Shown here: positions 33,991-43,639 of the stretch, piece after piece
Layout of the letters: every line of letters begins with the position of its first letter
How positions within the stretch are numbered: position 1 is the stretch's first letter
Source of the DNA: JAQBZY01 sp038117205
Lineage (GTDB): Bacteria; Pseudomonadota; Alphaproteobacteria; Rhodospirillales; Casp-alpha2
Direction: 5' to 3'
Assembly: GCA_038117205.1 (NCBI GenBank)
Contig: JAYOFL010000001.1
Coordinates: 62,001-126,000, forward strand
DNA length: 64,000 nucleotides
The notes under the pieces: model-generated
Seen by the model: only the letters and a program-made list of their open reading frames with translations
Told to the model about the DNA's origin: nothing
Databases searched by the model: none
Made by a program: the position numbers and the translations under genes

Positions 33991-34533
33991 TCAGCTGTCG
34001 AGCAGTCGGACAATGCGCTCCAACCGCCGGTCGCGGATGCCGAGTTCGGCGAGATGCGCGTGCGTGTTCAGCACGTAATCGACGCACGGTCCGCCCGCGC
34101 CCCGGCCCTGGCGAATCAGTTTCAGGATCGTCGCGTCGTCGGGCCGGCCGGCGTATTGCGGATTTGTCCGGTCGGCGACGAAGGCGAGCGCCTCGACCGT
34201 CTCCGCCCGGCCGCCGCCGAGCCGGCAGCCGGTCCAGACCGGCCGATAGACGTCGCTGACCATTTCCCTGGCCATCACCTTGTCGAACACCGCGTCGGCG
34301 TTGCCGGCGTCGACTTGGAGCGCCATGCCGGTGCACGCCCCGCCCCGATCCAGCCCGAAGACGATGCCGGGCTTGGCCTTGGTGCCGCGATAGGTCCAGG
34401 ACTTGATGCAGAGCGCGCGGTGATAGCCGTAGAGCCGGGCCGGCCGCGCCGCCGCGACCGGAAAGTCCGGGTTCCACATCAGGGAGCCGTAGGCGAACAG
34501 CCAGAAGGCGCCAACCGGTCGCCGCGCCGTCAC
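33991..34533 (-). CDS. chaC: Gamma-glutamylcyclotransferase, ChaC type
   Basis: 180 residues from a GTG in a GTGA overlap with the upstream transporter gene. FAYGSLMWNPDF is the ChaC substrate-binding motif; LYGYHRALCIKSWTYRGT, GIVFGLDRGGACTGMA and DYVLNTHAHLAELGIRD fit ChaC. It cleaves glutathione to 5-oxoproline and Cys-Gly. The frame is open far upstream, but that part is the shadow of the transporter gene. Confidence 0.9.
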   Translation of the reverse strand: MTARRPVGAFWLFAYGSLMWNPDFPVAAARPARLYGYHRALCIKSWTYRGTKAKPGIVFGLDRGGACTGMALQVDAGNADAVFDKVMAREMVSDVYRPVWTGCRLGGGRAETVEALAFVADRTNPQYAGRPDDATILKLIRQGRGAGGPCVDYVLNTHAHLAELGIRDRRLERIVRLLDS

Positions 34534-35420
34534 GGGCGCGTCACCATGGCGACGCCAATCACGGCGAGGGCCATGCCGGCGATGGCCATCCAGCCGATGG
34601 TCTCGCCGAACAGGAAGTAGGCCTCGACGGCGACCACCGGCGGCACCAGATAGAAGACGCTCGCCACCTTCGACGCCGCGCCGCGCCGGATCATCAAATT
34701 GAAGAGCGTGATGGCGCCGAAGGACAGCACAACGATCAGCCAGACCAGCGCGAAGATCAGTTCGCCGGTCCAGTCGATCCGGCCCTGTTCCCAAAGGACG
34801 GCGCAGACCGCCATGGTCAGTCCCGCCGCCGCGAACTGCACCGCCGAGCCGACGCGGAGATCGAACCCGGCGGCATAGCGTTTCTGATAGATGGTCGCGA
34901 CCGTGATGCCGATGAGACCGGCAACGCAGGCGGAAATTCCGATCCAGCCGCCGCCCGCCTCGACCCGGTCGCCGACCACCAGGCCGACGCCGACGAAGCC
35001 GAGCGCCAATCCGACCCAGGCCCGCGCGCGCAGACGCTCGCCGAGAACGAGTCCGGCGAGGATCGCCGTCAGGATCGGCTGCACGCCGACAATCAGCGCC
35101 GAAATGCCGGCCGACGTGCCGTTGGCGACGGCGAAGAACACGCCGCCCAGATAGACCGCCTGCAACAGCACGCCGATGACGGCGGCGTGCACATAGGCCA
35201 TGGGCTCCTTCGGCCACGTGGCGCCGGTGACCACGGCAATGAGCGCGAAGCCGAGCGCGGTCAGGGAAAATCGGTAGGCGAGGAACGTGAAGGGCTCGGC
35301 ATGCGGCATGCCCATCTTGGCGCCGAGGAAGCCGGTCGACCACAACAGCACGAACACGCCGGGCATGGCGGCGATCAGGAGCGCGTTGGCTTCGCCCTTG
35401 GAGGTTTCCTTGTCGTCCAT
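34530..35420 (-). CDS. EamA/DMT family transporter
   Basis: 296 residues, about ten membrane segments, two EamA domains; PGVFVLLWSTGFLGAKMGMP at the start and FGETIGWMAIAGMALAVIGV at the end are typical. Fourth DMT family gene in the first 36 kb. It ends in a 4-bp overlap with chaC; co-expression with a glutathione-cleaving enzyme might mean it moves a related amino acid or peptide (inference only). Confidence 0.9.
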   Translation of the reverse strand: MDDKETSKGEANALLIAAMPGVFVLLWSTGFLGAKMGMPHAEPFTFLAYRFSLTALGFALIAVVTGATWPKEPMAYVHAAVIGVLLQAVYLGGVFFAVANGTSAGISALIVGVQPILTAILAGLVLGERLRARAWVGLALGFVGVGLVVGDRVEAGGGWIGISACVAGLIGITVATIYQKRYAAGFDLRVGSAVQFAAAGLTMAVCAVLWEQGRIDWTGELIFALVWLIVVLSFGAITLFNLMIRRGAASKVASVFYLVPPVVAVEAYFLFGETIGWMAIAGMALAVIGVAMVTRP

Positions 35421-35496
35421 GGCTTTTTCCGCTTAGCCGTTGCGGCGGACCCTAGGCCCTTCCAGGCGGCGGGACAACGCCCTAGATTGTAGGGAC

Positions 35497-36549
35497 ATGA
35501 CCGACACTCTCCCTTCCAGCGACGCCGCCCGGGCGGCGATGCGATCCCGCCGGCGCCGGCTTCTGCTGCTGGCGACGATGTTCCTCCTCGTCGGCACGCT
35601 CGTCTACGGCGCCTGGTGGTCGGTGCTCGCCAGCCGCATCGGCAGCGAGGTCGACGCTTGGTTCGCCGGCATCCGCGCCGACGGCTGCGAGGCCCGGTTC
35701 CGCAATCTTTCCGTCGGCGGCTTCCCGTTCCGCATCTTCATACTGCTGGACGACATCGTCTTCGCCGATCCGACGGCCGGCTGGCGGATCGACATCCAGA
35801 GCGCCCGCGCCAATACGGTGCCATGGAACCCGACGGAAGTGACCGGCCGCTTCGACGGCGAGCCGAATCTGGTCTTGGATAGCGGGCGGTATGCCGGCGA
35901 ATACCGGCTGGCCGTGCAGCGGAACCGCTTCGTCGGCGCCGCCGGCCGCATGGAAGCGCAAATGGACGGCGTCGAGCTCAGGCGCGTCGCCGACAACGAA
36001 GCGCTGCAGATCGGAAAGTTCCGGCTCGCCGGCGCGCGCGGCACGGCCTCGAAACCGCCGCTGCATGTCGTCTTCGAGGCGCACAAGTCCATGCTGCCGA
36101 AATCCGCCCCATCGCCGTTCGGCCGCGATATCGAGCGCGTCCGTATCAATGCCCACGTGACCGGCGAACTGGCGGGCTCGGGTTCCCGCGCCGAGCGCCT
36201 CGATCTCTGGCGGCGCGGCGGCGGCACTCTTGAAATCCGCCGGCTCGACGTCGCGCACGGCGATCTCGGCCTCGCCGGCGAAGGCACGCTGGCGCTCGAC
36301 CGCGGCATGCAGCCGGAAGGCGCCTTCACCGCGCGCATCACCGGCTTCGCTGCCGCCGTCGACCGGCTGATCGAGGCCGGTCTGGTCGCCAGACGCGACG
36401 GCGCCATCGCCAAGCTGGCCCTCGGCATCATGGCTAAGGCACCGGCCGGCGGCGGCCCGCCGCAGTTGGAGGTGCCGTTGACGCTGCAGGACCGCTGGCT
36501 GTCGGCCGGGCCGTTCCAGTTGATGCGGTTGCCGGAGGCGCGCTGGTGA
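35497..36549 (+). CDS. DUF2125 family protein
   Basis: 350 residues. Arg-rich N-terminus, then one membrane helix (LLLLATMFLLVGTLVYGAWW), then the DUF2125 domain with GFPFRIFILLDDIVF and WNPTEVTGRFDGEP. The bulk is predicted periplasmic. Function unknown; the family is confined mainly to alphaproteobacteria and has weak likeness to AsmA-type envelope proteins. Start ATG follows AGGGAC. Its stop overlaps yqgE by 4 bp (GTGA). Confidence 0.82.
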   Translation: MTDTLPSSDAARAAMRSRRRRLLLLATMFLLVGTLVYGAWWSVLASRIGSEVDAWFAGIRADGCEARFRNLSVGGFPFRIFILLDDIVFADPTAGWRIDIQSARANTVPWNPTEVTGRFDGEPNLVLDSGRYAGEYRLAVQRNRFVGAAGRMEAQMDGVELRRVADNEALQIGKFRLAGARGTASKPPLHVVFEAHKSMLPKSAPSPFGRDIERVRINAHVTGELAGSGSRAERLDLWRRGGGTLEIRRLDVAHGDLGLAGEGTLALDRGMQPEGAFTARITGFAAAVDRLIEAGLVARRDGAIAKLALGIMAKAPAGGGPPQLEVPLTLQDRWLSAGPFQLMRLPEARW

Positions 36550-37151
36550 TCCCCGCCCTTCGGGGACTCTCAAGGGGACTGGCGGTTCTTTGCGCCATCG
36601 TCGCGGCGGCGCCGGCCTGGGCCGGCGATAATTTCCTGAAGGGAAAGCTTCTGGTCGCGACCGACGCCATGCGCGATCCCCGCTTCGCGGAAAGCGTGAT
36701 CCTGATGGTCGAGCACGACGCGTCGGGCGCCTACGGCGTCATCGTCAACAAGCCGATCGGCGAAGGCCCGCTCTCGAAACTGCTGGACGGCATCGGCGCC
36801 AAGCCGGTCGAGACAGAGGCGCGGGTGACGCTCTACTACGGCGGTCCCGTGGAACTTGGCGCCGGCGCGATCCTGCATAGCGACGACTATCGCCGCGACG
36901 GCACCAAGCTGTTGGGCGGCGGCATCGCCATGTCGCGCGATCCGGAAACCCTCGGCGACGTCGCCCGCGGCAAGGGGCCCAAGCGCCTCAAGGTGGTGAT
37001 GGGCTACGCCGGCTGGGCGCCCGGCCAGTTGGAGGCAGAAATCTCGCGCGGCGATTGGACCAGCGCAACCGCCGACGCGGCGCTGATCTTCGACAACGAC
37101 ACTGGCAGCGTCTGGCCGCGCGCCGGCAAGGGCGCGGGCGTGCCACTCTAG
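36546..37151 (+). CDS. YqgE/AlgH family protein
   Basis: 201 residues from GTG. Unusually for this cytosolic family it begins with a signal-like segment (LAVLCAIVAAAPAWAG). The YqgE domain follows: FLKGKLLVATDAMRDPRF, SVILMVEHDASGAYGVIVNK, YYGGPVELGAG, YAGWAPGQLEAE. Function unclear; AlgH was first named for alginate regulation. A later ATG would remove the leader but also part of the domain, so the leader is probably real. Confidence 0.88.
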   Translation: MIPALRGLSRGLAVLCAIVAAAPAWAGDNFLKGKLLVATDAMRDPRFAESVILMVEHDASGAYGVIVNKPIGEGPLSKLLDGIGAKPVETEARVTLYYGGPVELGAGAILHSDDYRRDGTKLLGGGIAMSRDPETLGDVARGKGPKRLKVVMGYAGWAPGQLEAEISRGDWTSATADAALIFDNDTGSVWPRAGKGAGVPL

Positions 37152-37170
37152 GCCAGATCACTTAGCCGGA

Positions 37171-39804
37171 TCAGAAGCTGTCGAGAAGCCGGTTGATGTA
37201 TTCCAATTCCATGCGCGGCCGTTCCCGCTGACCGGCGCGCTTGCGCAACTCGTCGAGGATTTCCCGCGCTTTCTGGGTTTCCATCTGCGACGGCACCTCG
37301 ACGTCGGAATCCTCCGTCGTCGTTCCCTGGCCGTCGCTGCCGCGCCGGCCGAACGGATCGGTGCCGGGCTGACCGCCGGGAATGCGCTGCGTGCCGGAAA
37401 CGCCGACCTGCGCACCGAACCGCTGCGCCATCTGCGTCGCCATCTGCTCCGTCGCCGAGCGCAACTCCTCGAGGGCCTTGGCCTGATTGCCGGCGGCGTC
37501 GCGCATCTGGCCGCCTTCCAAATTGCGGCCGGCCCGGTCCATTTCCGTCTCGGCGCGGCCGAGGTTGTCGGGAATCTTGCCGAGCATCTCGTCCATTTTC
37601 AGCATCAACTCGCCAAGGCGCTTCCTGAGCGCATCCTGCTCTTCGGCCGTGGGCTGATTGCCATCGCCCGGCTGCTGCCCGTGACCTTGTTGCTGGCCCT
37701 GTTGCTGGCCCTGTTGTTGGCCCGGCTGTTGACCTTGCCTTTGTCCCTGCTGCTGGCGCTGGTTCGGCTGCGCGCCGAATTGTTCGCCTTCGCGGCGTGG
37801 CTCGCCCGGCGGATGGCGCAAGCTCCCCTTGGCACGCTGGCTTTCCTGGAAGGTGCGGTCGAGGAGCTTCTTCTGATCCTCGGTCAGGGAGCGCAGCCGG
37901 TCCATCAGCTTCTTCGCTTCCGCCATCGCCGGATTGGACTGGCTCTGGCGCAAGCCGTCGCGAAGCTGTTCCAGCATGCGCTGCATGTCGGCCAGCATCT
38001 TCTCGGCGGCGGCGCGGTTGCCGGTCTCCGCCAGTTCCTTGATGCGGTCCATCATCTGCTGCATGTCCGAGACTTCGCCCATCTGCTGATCCGGCATCAT
38101 CGGCAGATTGTCGAGACCCATTTCCTGCATCCGGTCCATCAGCGCCTGCATGAAGCGGTCCATGGCCTGCTGCAACTCGCGCATGACGCGGTCGAGTTCC
38201 TTGCCGAGGGCGCCGTCCTTGAGCGCCTTCATGGCCTCTTCCTGCATCCGCATCAGATCCGCCTCGGCGAGCGCGTATTCGCCGTCCTCGATGCGGAGCG
38301 CGGTCTCCCACAGCAGCTTCTGCACGCCGGCGATTGCCGCCTCGCCCTCACCGTGCGCGAGCCGGCCCCGGGCGACGCGGATGGCGAGGAACGTGACCAG
38401 ATCGTCGAAGAACCGGGCTGGGTATTCGGAGAGCGCGTCCAGTTCCGCGCCGCCCGCCTCGATGGCTTCCGGCGTCGGATCGTTCAGGCGTTTGCGCACG
38501 TCGACCAGGGCGCGGGCGACCGGATGATTAAAGATGCGTTCCGGCAGCGCCACCTCGACGGCGTCCGACGTTCCCGTCTGTCCGGCGGTGTCCGTCGCGA
38601 TCAGTTGAATGCGGACCGGCATACCGGCCCAGGGATGCGACGAGAAATCCCGCGTCGTCCGCGCCTCGACCTTGCGGCGGTCGCCCGTCACCGGCAACTC
38701 GACGCGAATCTCGTCGGCGCCGTTCGGCACCCGTTCGCCGCCCGGCAGGCGGATCACCATGTCGATGGTCTTGATGCCGTAGTCGTCGCCGGCGAGGTAT
38801 TCGGTTTCCAGGCGCTCGCCACGCTTCTTCTGCGGCGCGCGGGCGAATTCGACCGTCGGCACCGAGTCGGGCGCGACCTTGACCGGCCAGCGGGCGAGCG
38901 TCTTGCCGCCGAGCTCGACGGCGAGGTCCGGCGCGCCGACGTCGCCGGCCTTGATTTCCGTTTCGAGCTTGAAGGACCGGGTGCCGGCGTCGCCGAGCCG
39001 TTCCATCTGCCGGTCGTCGGCGCCGATCCGGAACTTGGGCGTCGCCGACGCACCCGACACTTGCGCCAGCACGGTCGAGCCGACCGGCAGCAGCAACGCC
39101 GGCGCCGGCGGCGTCTCGCCGGCCGCGGCGCCTTCCGCCGGCTCCGCGCCCAGGTTGTTGAAGACGATCGGCGCCAGCCCGGTATAGGCCGGCGGTGTGA
39201 TCCAGAGATCGAGGGTCGCGCCGGCGAGCGTCCGGCCGCCGCCGAACGGCGACAATGCAGCGCTCAGGCGCTCGAACGGATTGCCGGCGCCGGCGGCGAC
39301 GCCGACGACGAAGACGATGGCGGCAATGAAACGGAACCCATAGCGGTCGGTGGCGGCGAGGCCGGGCGCCGGCAGCGGCGCCTGCAGGCGGCCTGCCGCG
39401 AGGAGTGCCCGCCTGACATGCTCGCGCCAGAGCGCATCGGCGAAGGCGGTGCCGTCGCCACCGACCGGCCGGTCGTAGAGCGCGGTGATGGGCCGGTGCC
39501 GGAGGCCGGCTTCCCGCTCCAGGCGGCGCTCCACGTCGGCGGTGGAGATCGGACGAAAGGCGAGGCCGATGCCGCCCAACGACACACCGAAGGCGCCGGC
39601 GAACAAGGCCAGCGCCAATGCATGTAAGTAGGACGGCAAGGCGTCGAAGACGCCGGTCAGCGCCAACCCGACGAAGGCACCGAGCACCGCGAGCGGCGCC
39701 CAGAAGGCACGCCACAGCGCCTCCCATCGGAGGGCGAGCGAGCAAAGCCGGTAGGCACGGACGAACCCGGCGAGAGTGTCCGTATCCTGCCGGCGGTCGC
39801 TCAT
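37171..39804 (-). CDS. TIGR02302/DUF4175 family large membrane protein
   Basis: 877 residues. Three membrane helices near the N-terminus (~35-75 and ~165-185), a periplasmic-like beta-rich domain (~200-480), then a long helical region rich in Met/Gln/Glu (DNLPMMPDQQMGEVSDMQQM; RMLEQLRDGLRQSQ) and a Gln/Gly repeat tract around residues 690-720. The end again is Gly/Arg-rich. Conserved only in alphaproteobacteria; function unknown, an envelope role is likely. The ATG overlaps the lysA stop by 4 bp. Convergent with yqgE. Confidence 0.88.
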   Translation of the reverse strand: MSDRRQDTDTLAGFVRAYRLCSLALRWEALWRAFWAPLAVLGAFVGLALTGVFDALPSYLHALALALFAGAFGVSLGGIGLAFRPISTADVERRLEREAGLRHRPITALYDRPVGGDGTAFADALWREHVRRALLAAGRLQAPLPAPGLAATDRYGFRFIAAIVFVVGVAAGAGNPFERLSAALSPFGGGRTLAGATLDLWITPPAYTGLAPIVFNNLGAEPAEGAAAGETPPAPALLLPVGSTVLAQVSGASATPKFRIGADDRQMERLGDAGTRSFKLETEIKAGDVGAPDLAVELGGKTLARWPVKVAPDSVPTVEFARAPQKKRGERLETEYLAGDDYGIKTIDMVIRLPGGERVPNGADEIRVELPVTGDRRKVEARTTRDFSSHPWAGMPVRIQLIATDTAGQTGTSDAVEVALPERIFNHPVARALVDVRKRLNDPTPEAIEAGGAELDALSEYPARFFDDLVTFLAIRVARGRLAHGEGEAAIAGVQKLLWETALRIEDGEYALAEADLMRMQEEAMKALKDGALGKELDRVMRELQQAMDRFMQALMDRMQEMGLDNLPMMPDQQMGEVSDMQQMMDRIKELAETGNRAAAEKMLADMQRMLEQLRDGLRQSQSNPAMAEAKKLMDRLRSLTEDQKKLLDRTFQESQRAKGSLRHPPGEPRREGEQFGAQPNQRQQQGQRQGQQPGQQQGQQQGQQQGHGQQPGDGNQPTAEEQDALRKRLGELMLKMDEMLGKIPDNLGRAETEMDRAGRNLEGGQMRDAAGNQAKALEELRSATEQMATQMAQRFGAQVGVSGTQRIPGGQPGTDPFGRRGSDGQGTTTEDSDVEVPSQMETQKAREILDELRKRAGQRERPRMELEYINRLLDSF

Positions 39805-41093
39805 CCCACCGCCTCGCGGCGTTTCGGACGGTCCGCCAGCCAATCGGGGATGCTTTCGCGCGCCATCATGTCGTCGACGGTGAAGCGCCGGGCGACGGCG
39901 GTGTAATTGCCGCCGTTCACCAGCACCTCGGGCACTAGGTCGCGGCCGTTGTAGGTCGACGACATGACCGCGCCATAGGCGCCGGCGCTACGGAAAGCGA
40001 CGAGATCGCCGGCGGCCAGCGGCGGCATTGGCCGCTGCGTGGCGAAGGTATCGCCGCTTTCGCAGATCGGCCCGACGATGTCGACGGGCGCGAGCGGCGC
40101 ACCCGACGCCGACTCGACGACCGGCACGACGGCATGATGCGCCTCGTAAAGCGCCGGGCGGATCAGATCGTTCATGGCGGCGTCGAGGATCAGGAAGGTC
40201 CTGTCGAGGCCCTGCTTCACATAGACGACGCGGCTGACCAGGATGCCGGCGTTGCCGCAGATCATGCGGCCCGGTTCGAAGGCGAGCCGGCACGGCATGC
40301 CCTTCGTAACCTCCTTGACCATCGCGCCGTAGTCGGCCGGGCTCGGCGGATTTTCCGCGTTGTAGGGGATGCCGAGGCCGCCGCCGAGATCGAGGACGCG
40401 GATATCGAAGCCGTCCGCCATCAACGCCCGTGCCAACTCGACGATGCGGCCGTAGGCGGCCCGATAGGGCGCGAGGTCCGTCAACTGCGAGCCGATGTGC
40501 GTGGCGACGCCGGCGACGTCGATGCCGGGCAGCGCCCGCGCCCGGTTGAAGACGTCGTGGACGCTTTCCCAGGCGATGCCGAACTTGTTCTCGCTCAAAC
40601 CGGTGGTGATCTTCTTGTGCGTCTTGGCGTCGACGTTCGGATTGACGCGGATGGCGATCCGGGCCGTCACGCCGAGTTCGACCGCCACAGACGACAGTTC
40701 CGCCAATTCCGGCAAGGATTCGACGTTGATCTGATGCACGCCGCCCTGAAGGGCCTGGCGCAATTCGTCCCTGGTCTTGCCGACGCCCGAAAAGACGATC
40801 CTGGACGCCGGAATGCCGGCGGCGAGGGCGCGCTTCATTTCCCCGAAGGACACCACGTCGGCGCCGACGCCGGCGGCGGCCAACGTCGCCAGCACGCCGA
40901 GATTGCCGTTCGCCTTGACCGCGAAATAGATGCCGGCGTCCAGGCCCGTCAAGGCGTCCTGCAGGACGCTGACGTGACGCCGGAGCGTCGCCGTCGAATA
41001 GCAATAGAACGGCGTGCCGTAGGTCTCGGCGAGCAGCGGCAGCGGCACGTCTTCTGCGTGCAGGATGCCATTCCGGTAATGAAAGTGGTCCAC
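39801..41093 (-). CDS. lysA: Diaminopimelate decarboxylase
   Basis: 430 residues. Makes lysine from meso-diaminopimelate with PLP. The PLP Lys lies in IYFAVKANGNLGVL (near residue 60); LGGGLGIPYNAENPPSP and EPGRMICGNAGILV bind the phosphate; GPICESGDTFA contains the active-site Cys of the partner subunit. Lies after the small lipoprotein gene (15 nt) and before the TIGR02302 gene (4-bp overlap), an arrangement known in alphaproteobacteria. Confidence 0.97.
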   Translation of the reverse strand: MDHFHYRNGILHAEDVPLPLLAETYGTPFYCYSTATLRRHVSVLQDALTGLDAGIYFAVKANGNLGVLATLAAAGVGADVVSFGEMKRALAAGIPASRIVFSGVGKTRDELRQALQGGVHQINVESLPELAELSSVAVELGVTARIAIRVNPNVDAKTHKKITTGLSENKFGIAWESVHDVFNRARALPGIDVAGVATHIGSQLTDLAPYRAAYGRIVELARALMADGFDIRVLDLGGGLGIPYNAENPPSPADYGAMVKEVTKGMPCRLAFEPGRMICGNAGILVSRVVYVKQGLDRTFLILDAAMNDLIRPALYEAHHAVVPVVESASGAPLAPVDIVGPICESGDTFATQRPMPPLAAGDLVAFRSAGAYGAVMSSTYNGRDLVPEVLVNGGNYTAVARRFTVDDMMARESIPDWLADRPKRREAVG

Positions 41094-41108
41094 GTCGTCC
41101 TCGCTCGC

Positions 41109-41384
41109 CTAGCGCGTTCTGCCGTCGATCGCCGACGCCGGCGGCGCGTAGCCGCCGGTGCCGATCAGGGGTACTTGGGTATCCGATTGCGTTTCGCCAA
41201 GACGTTGTCTGCGCGCGGCCTCGGACGCGATGGTGCCGTCGCCCTTGGTCGGCAACGGCATGAGGTACGGATACACCGATTCCTCCGGATGACGCGGCGA
41301 CGAGCGAACGCCGCACGCCGCCACGGCAAAGGTGGCGGCGAGCAATCCGGCCAAAATGCAGAAACGTCCGAAATTTCCCATCAT
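41109..41384 (-). CDS. Small lipoprotein, LptM-like, between argH and lysA
   Basis: 91 residues. Signal peptide with lipobox: CILAGLLAATFAVAACG, cleavage before Cys24. After it comes a short, Pro-rich, unstructured chain (VYPYLMPLPTKGDG). Size, lipobox followed by G and a basic/Pro region, and place next to lysA match the LptM (YifL) family, which helps LptD assembly. Similarity is in the N-terminal third only. Confidence 0.75.
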   Translation of the reverse strand: MMGNFGRFCILAGLLAATFAVAACGVRSSPRHPEESVYPYLMPLPTKGDGTIASEAARRQRLGETQSDTQVPLIGTGGYAPPASAIDGRTR

Positions 41385-41452
41385 ACGCGCATCCTAGCGG
41401 AATTCCCCGGCCCCGGCCATCGCTTCCATGCGGCCTTCGGCCGGGTTCGGCA

Positions 41453-42868
41453 TCAGCCGTCGAGGAAGCGTCTGCGGGCCTCCGCCACCTGGGCGCGGAC
41501 GTTATCGGGCGCCGTTCCGCCGTAACTGACGCGGCTGGCGACCGAGTTGTCGACGCCGAGAACGCCGAACACGCCGTCGTGAATGCCGGCCTCTACCGCC
41601 CGCATGTCGTCGAGGGAAAGGTCCTCGAGCCCGACGCCGGCCTGTTCCGCTTTCTTGACCAGGGCGCCGGTGATGTGATGCGCGTCGCGGAACGGCATGC
41701 CGAGCTCGCGGACCAGCCAGTCGGCCAGATCCGTCGCCGTCGAGAATCCCTTGCCGGCGTCGGCGCGCATGCGGTCGCGGTTGAAGCTGGCGCCCGAGAT
41801 CATGCCGGTCATGGCGGCGAGAGACAGCGCCAACGTATCCGCCACCTCGAAGGCCGGAACCTTGTCCTCCTGCATGTCCTTGCTGTAGGTGAGCGGCAGA
41901 CCCTTCATCACGATCATGAACCCGGCAAGCCCGCCGATGACGCGGCCGGCCTTGGCGCGCACCAGTTCCGCCGCGTCCGGGTTGCGCTTCTGCGGCATGA
42001 TGGAACTGCCGCTCGAGAATTCGTCGGCGAGGCGCACGTAACGGAACTGGTCCGAGCACCACATCACCAATTCCTCGGCGAGGCGTGACAGATGCACCGC
42101 CAGGATCGACGCCAGCGCCATGAATTCCATGGCGAAGTCCCGGTCCGCCACGGCGTCGAGCGAATTCGCCGTCGGCCGGTCGAAACCGAGCGCCTTGGCC
42201 GTGGCGTGCCGGTCGATGGGAAACGAGGTTCCGGCGAGGGCCGCTGAACCGAGCGGGCTTTCGTTCATGCGCCGGCGCGCGTCCTTGATGCGGTCGCGGT
42301 CGCGCCCGAGCATCTCGACGTAGGCGAGCAGATGGTGGCCGAGGGTGACGGGCTGCGCCGTCTGCAGATGCGTAAAGCCGGGCATCACCCAGTCGGCATG
42401 CGCTTCCGCCTTGTCGATCAGCACGTCCTGCAGCGCGCGCACGTCGCCGTCGAGGCCGTCGAGGGCATCGCGCACCCAGAGCTTGAAGTCGGTCGCCACC
42501 TGGTCGTTCCGGGACCTGGCCGTGTGCAGCCGGCCCGCCGGCGCGCCGATCAGATCGCGGAGCCGGGCTTCCACATTCATGTGAATATCTTCGAGCTCGC
42601 GCTTGAAATCGAAATTTCCGGCGGCGATTTCCTTCTCGATGGCGTCGAGACCGTCGCAGATCTTCTCGACATCGGCGGCGGAGACGATCCCCTGTGCCGC
42701 CAGCATGCGGGCGTGCGCCTTGGAGCCCCGGATGTCCTGGGCGTACATGCGCTTGTCGAAGTCGATGGAAGCGTTAATGGCGTCCATGATCGCCGACGTG
42801 CCGGCTTCGAAGCGGCCGCCCCACATGGCGCTTGTCTTGTCGCCGGTTTTCGGTTTGTTGTCGCTCAT
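41453..42868 (-). CDS. argH: Argininosuccinate lyase
   Basis: 471 residues. Final step of arginine synthesis. MWGGRFEAG at the start, TARSRNDQVATDFKLW, FTHLQTAQPVTLGHHLLAY, and the fumarase-superfamily signature SGSSIMPQKRNPD. Length equals the family. It is divergent from the thioredoxin-like gene and heads a likely argH-lptM-lysA-TIGR02302 transcript. Confidence 0.97.
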   Translation of the reverse strand: MSDNKPKTGDKTSAMWGGRFEAGTSAIMDAINASIDFDKRMYAQDIRGSKAHARMLAAQGIVSAADVEKICDGLDAIEKEIAAGNFDFKRELEDIHMNVEARLRDLIGAPAGRLHTARSRNDQVATDFKLWVRDALDGLDGDVRALQDVLIDKAEAHADWVMPGFTHLQTAQPVTLGHHLLAYVEMLGRDRDRIKDARRRMNESPLGSAALAGTSFPIDRHATAKALGFDRPTANSLDAVADRDFAMEFMALASILAVHLSRLAEELVMWCSDQFRYVRLADEFSSGSSIMPQKRNPDAAELVRAKAGRVIGGLAGFMIVMKGLPLTYSKDMQEDKVPAFEVADTLALSLAAMTGMISGASFNRDRMRADAGKGFSTATDLADWLVRELGMPFRDAHHITGALVKKAEQAGVGLEDLSLDDMRAVEAGIHDGVFGVLGVDNSVASRVSYGGTAPDNVRAQVAEARRRFLDG

Positions 42869-42946
42869 GGTAATTCCGATCGGTTAGGGTGCGTCGGCCG
42901 GCCGACACGGGTTTCGTTCGGCGCCGGCGACCGGAGCGAGCACGGC

Positions 42947-43588
42947 ATGTCCCCCGAAGATACTGCCCCGAGGAACGAGGCCCGGCCCGGCCCCTTGGAA
43001 AGATCAAGATTGCGACCGATGACGAAGGTCTCGCTCGCCGGCACCGCCCTCTTGGCGCTGGCGGCTGCGATTTTCCTCATATCCTCGCACCTTGCAAGCG
43101 ATGTTCAAGCCGCCTGCCGGCCCGACGCCGCCGTCATCAAGGCGTTCAAACCGACCGAGCCGCCGAAGCCGGTGCCGCAGATCTCGTTCCGGCCGGCCGA
43201 CGGCGACGCGATCCCGATTTCCGCCTTCAAGGGCCGGGGTGTGGTGCTGAATTTCTGGGCCACCTGGTGCGCGCCCTGCGTCCGGGAAATGCCGGAGCTG
43301 GACGCGCTGCATGCCAAGGTCGCGGATATGGGCGCCGAGGTGCTCGCCGTTTCCATGGACCGCGAAGGCCACCCGGTCATCGCCAAGTTCTTCGCCACCA
43401 ATGATCTGAAGAACTTGCGGCCGCTGCACGATCCGATGAATGCCGCCGGTCGCGCCCTCGGCGTCCGCGGCCTGCCGACGACGGTGTTCATCGACAAGCG
43501 GGGGCTGGAGGTCGGCCGCATCGAGGGCATCCAGCATTACGATATCCCGGAAATGGTCGCTTTCGTGCGTGATTGCCTCAACCAATGA
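42947..43588 (+). CDS. TlpA-like thioredoxin-fold protein, membrane-anchored
   Basis: 213 residues from an ATG with GGAGCGAG ahead; a later ATG at 43019 is a second option and would start right before the helix. The N-terminal membrane segment (GTALLALAAAIFLISSHLAS) exports the domain. FWATWCAPCVREMPEL is the redox site (WCxxC), and GLPTTVFIDKRG has the cis-Pro. Probable periplasmic disulfide reductase, for cytochrome c or other substrates. Paired divergently with argH as in many alphaproteobacteria. Confidence 0.9.
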   Translation: MSPEDTAPRNEARPGPLERSRLRPMTKVSLAGTALLALAAAIFLISSHLASDVQAACRPDAAVIKAFKPTEPPKPVPQISFRPADGDAIPISAFKGRGVVLNFWATWCAPCVREMPELDALHAKVADMGAEVLAVSMDREGHPVIAKFFATNDLKNLRPLHDPMNAAGRALGVRGLPTTVFIDKRGLEVGRIEGIQHYDIPEMVAFVRDCLNQ

Positions 43589-43639
43589 CCCGCCGCCCGC
43601 GCCGTGACGGACCGGCCGCGATCGGTTAGTTTGATTCGC

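Noticed and set aside
34534..35343. ChaC frame staying open upstream
   Set aside because: It is the shadow of the DMT transporter; ChaC proteins start close to FAYGSL.
37681..39627. A long plus-strand open frame opposite the TIGR02302 gene
   Set aside because: It is a mirror of a GC-rich minus-strand gene, Arg/Gly/Ala-rich and without any motif; the minus-strand protein has proper domains.
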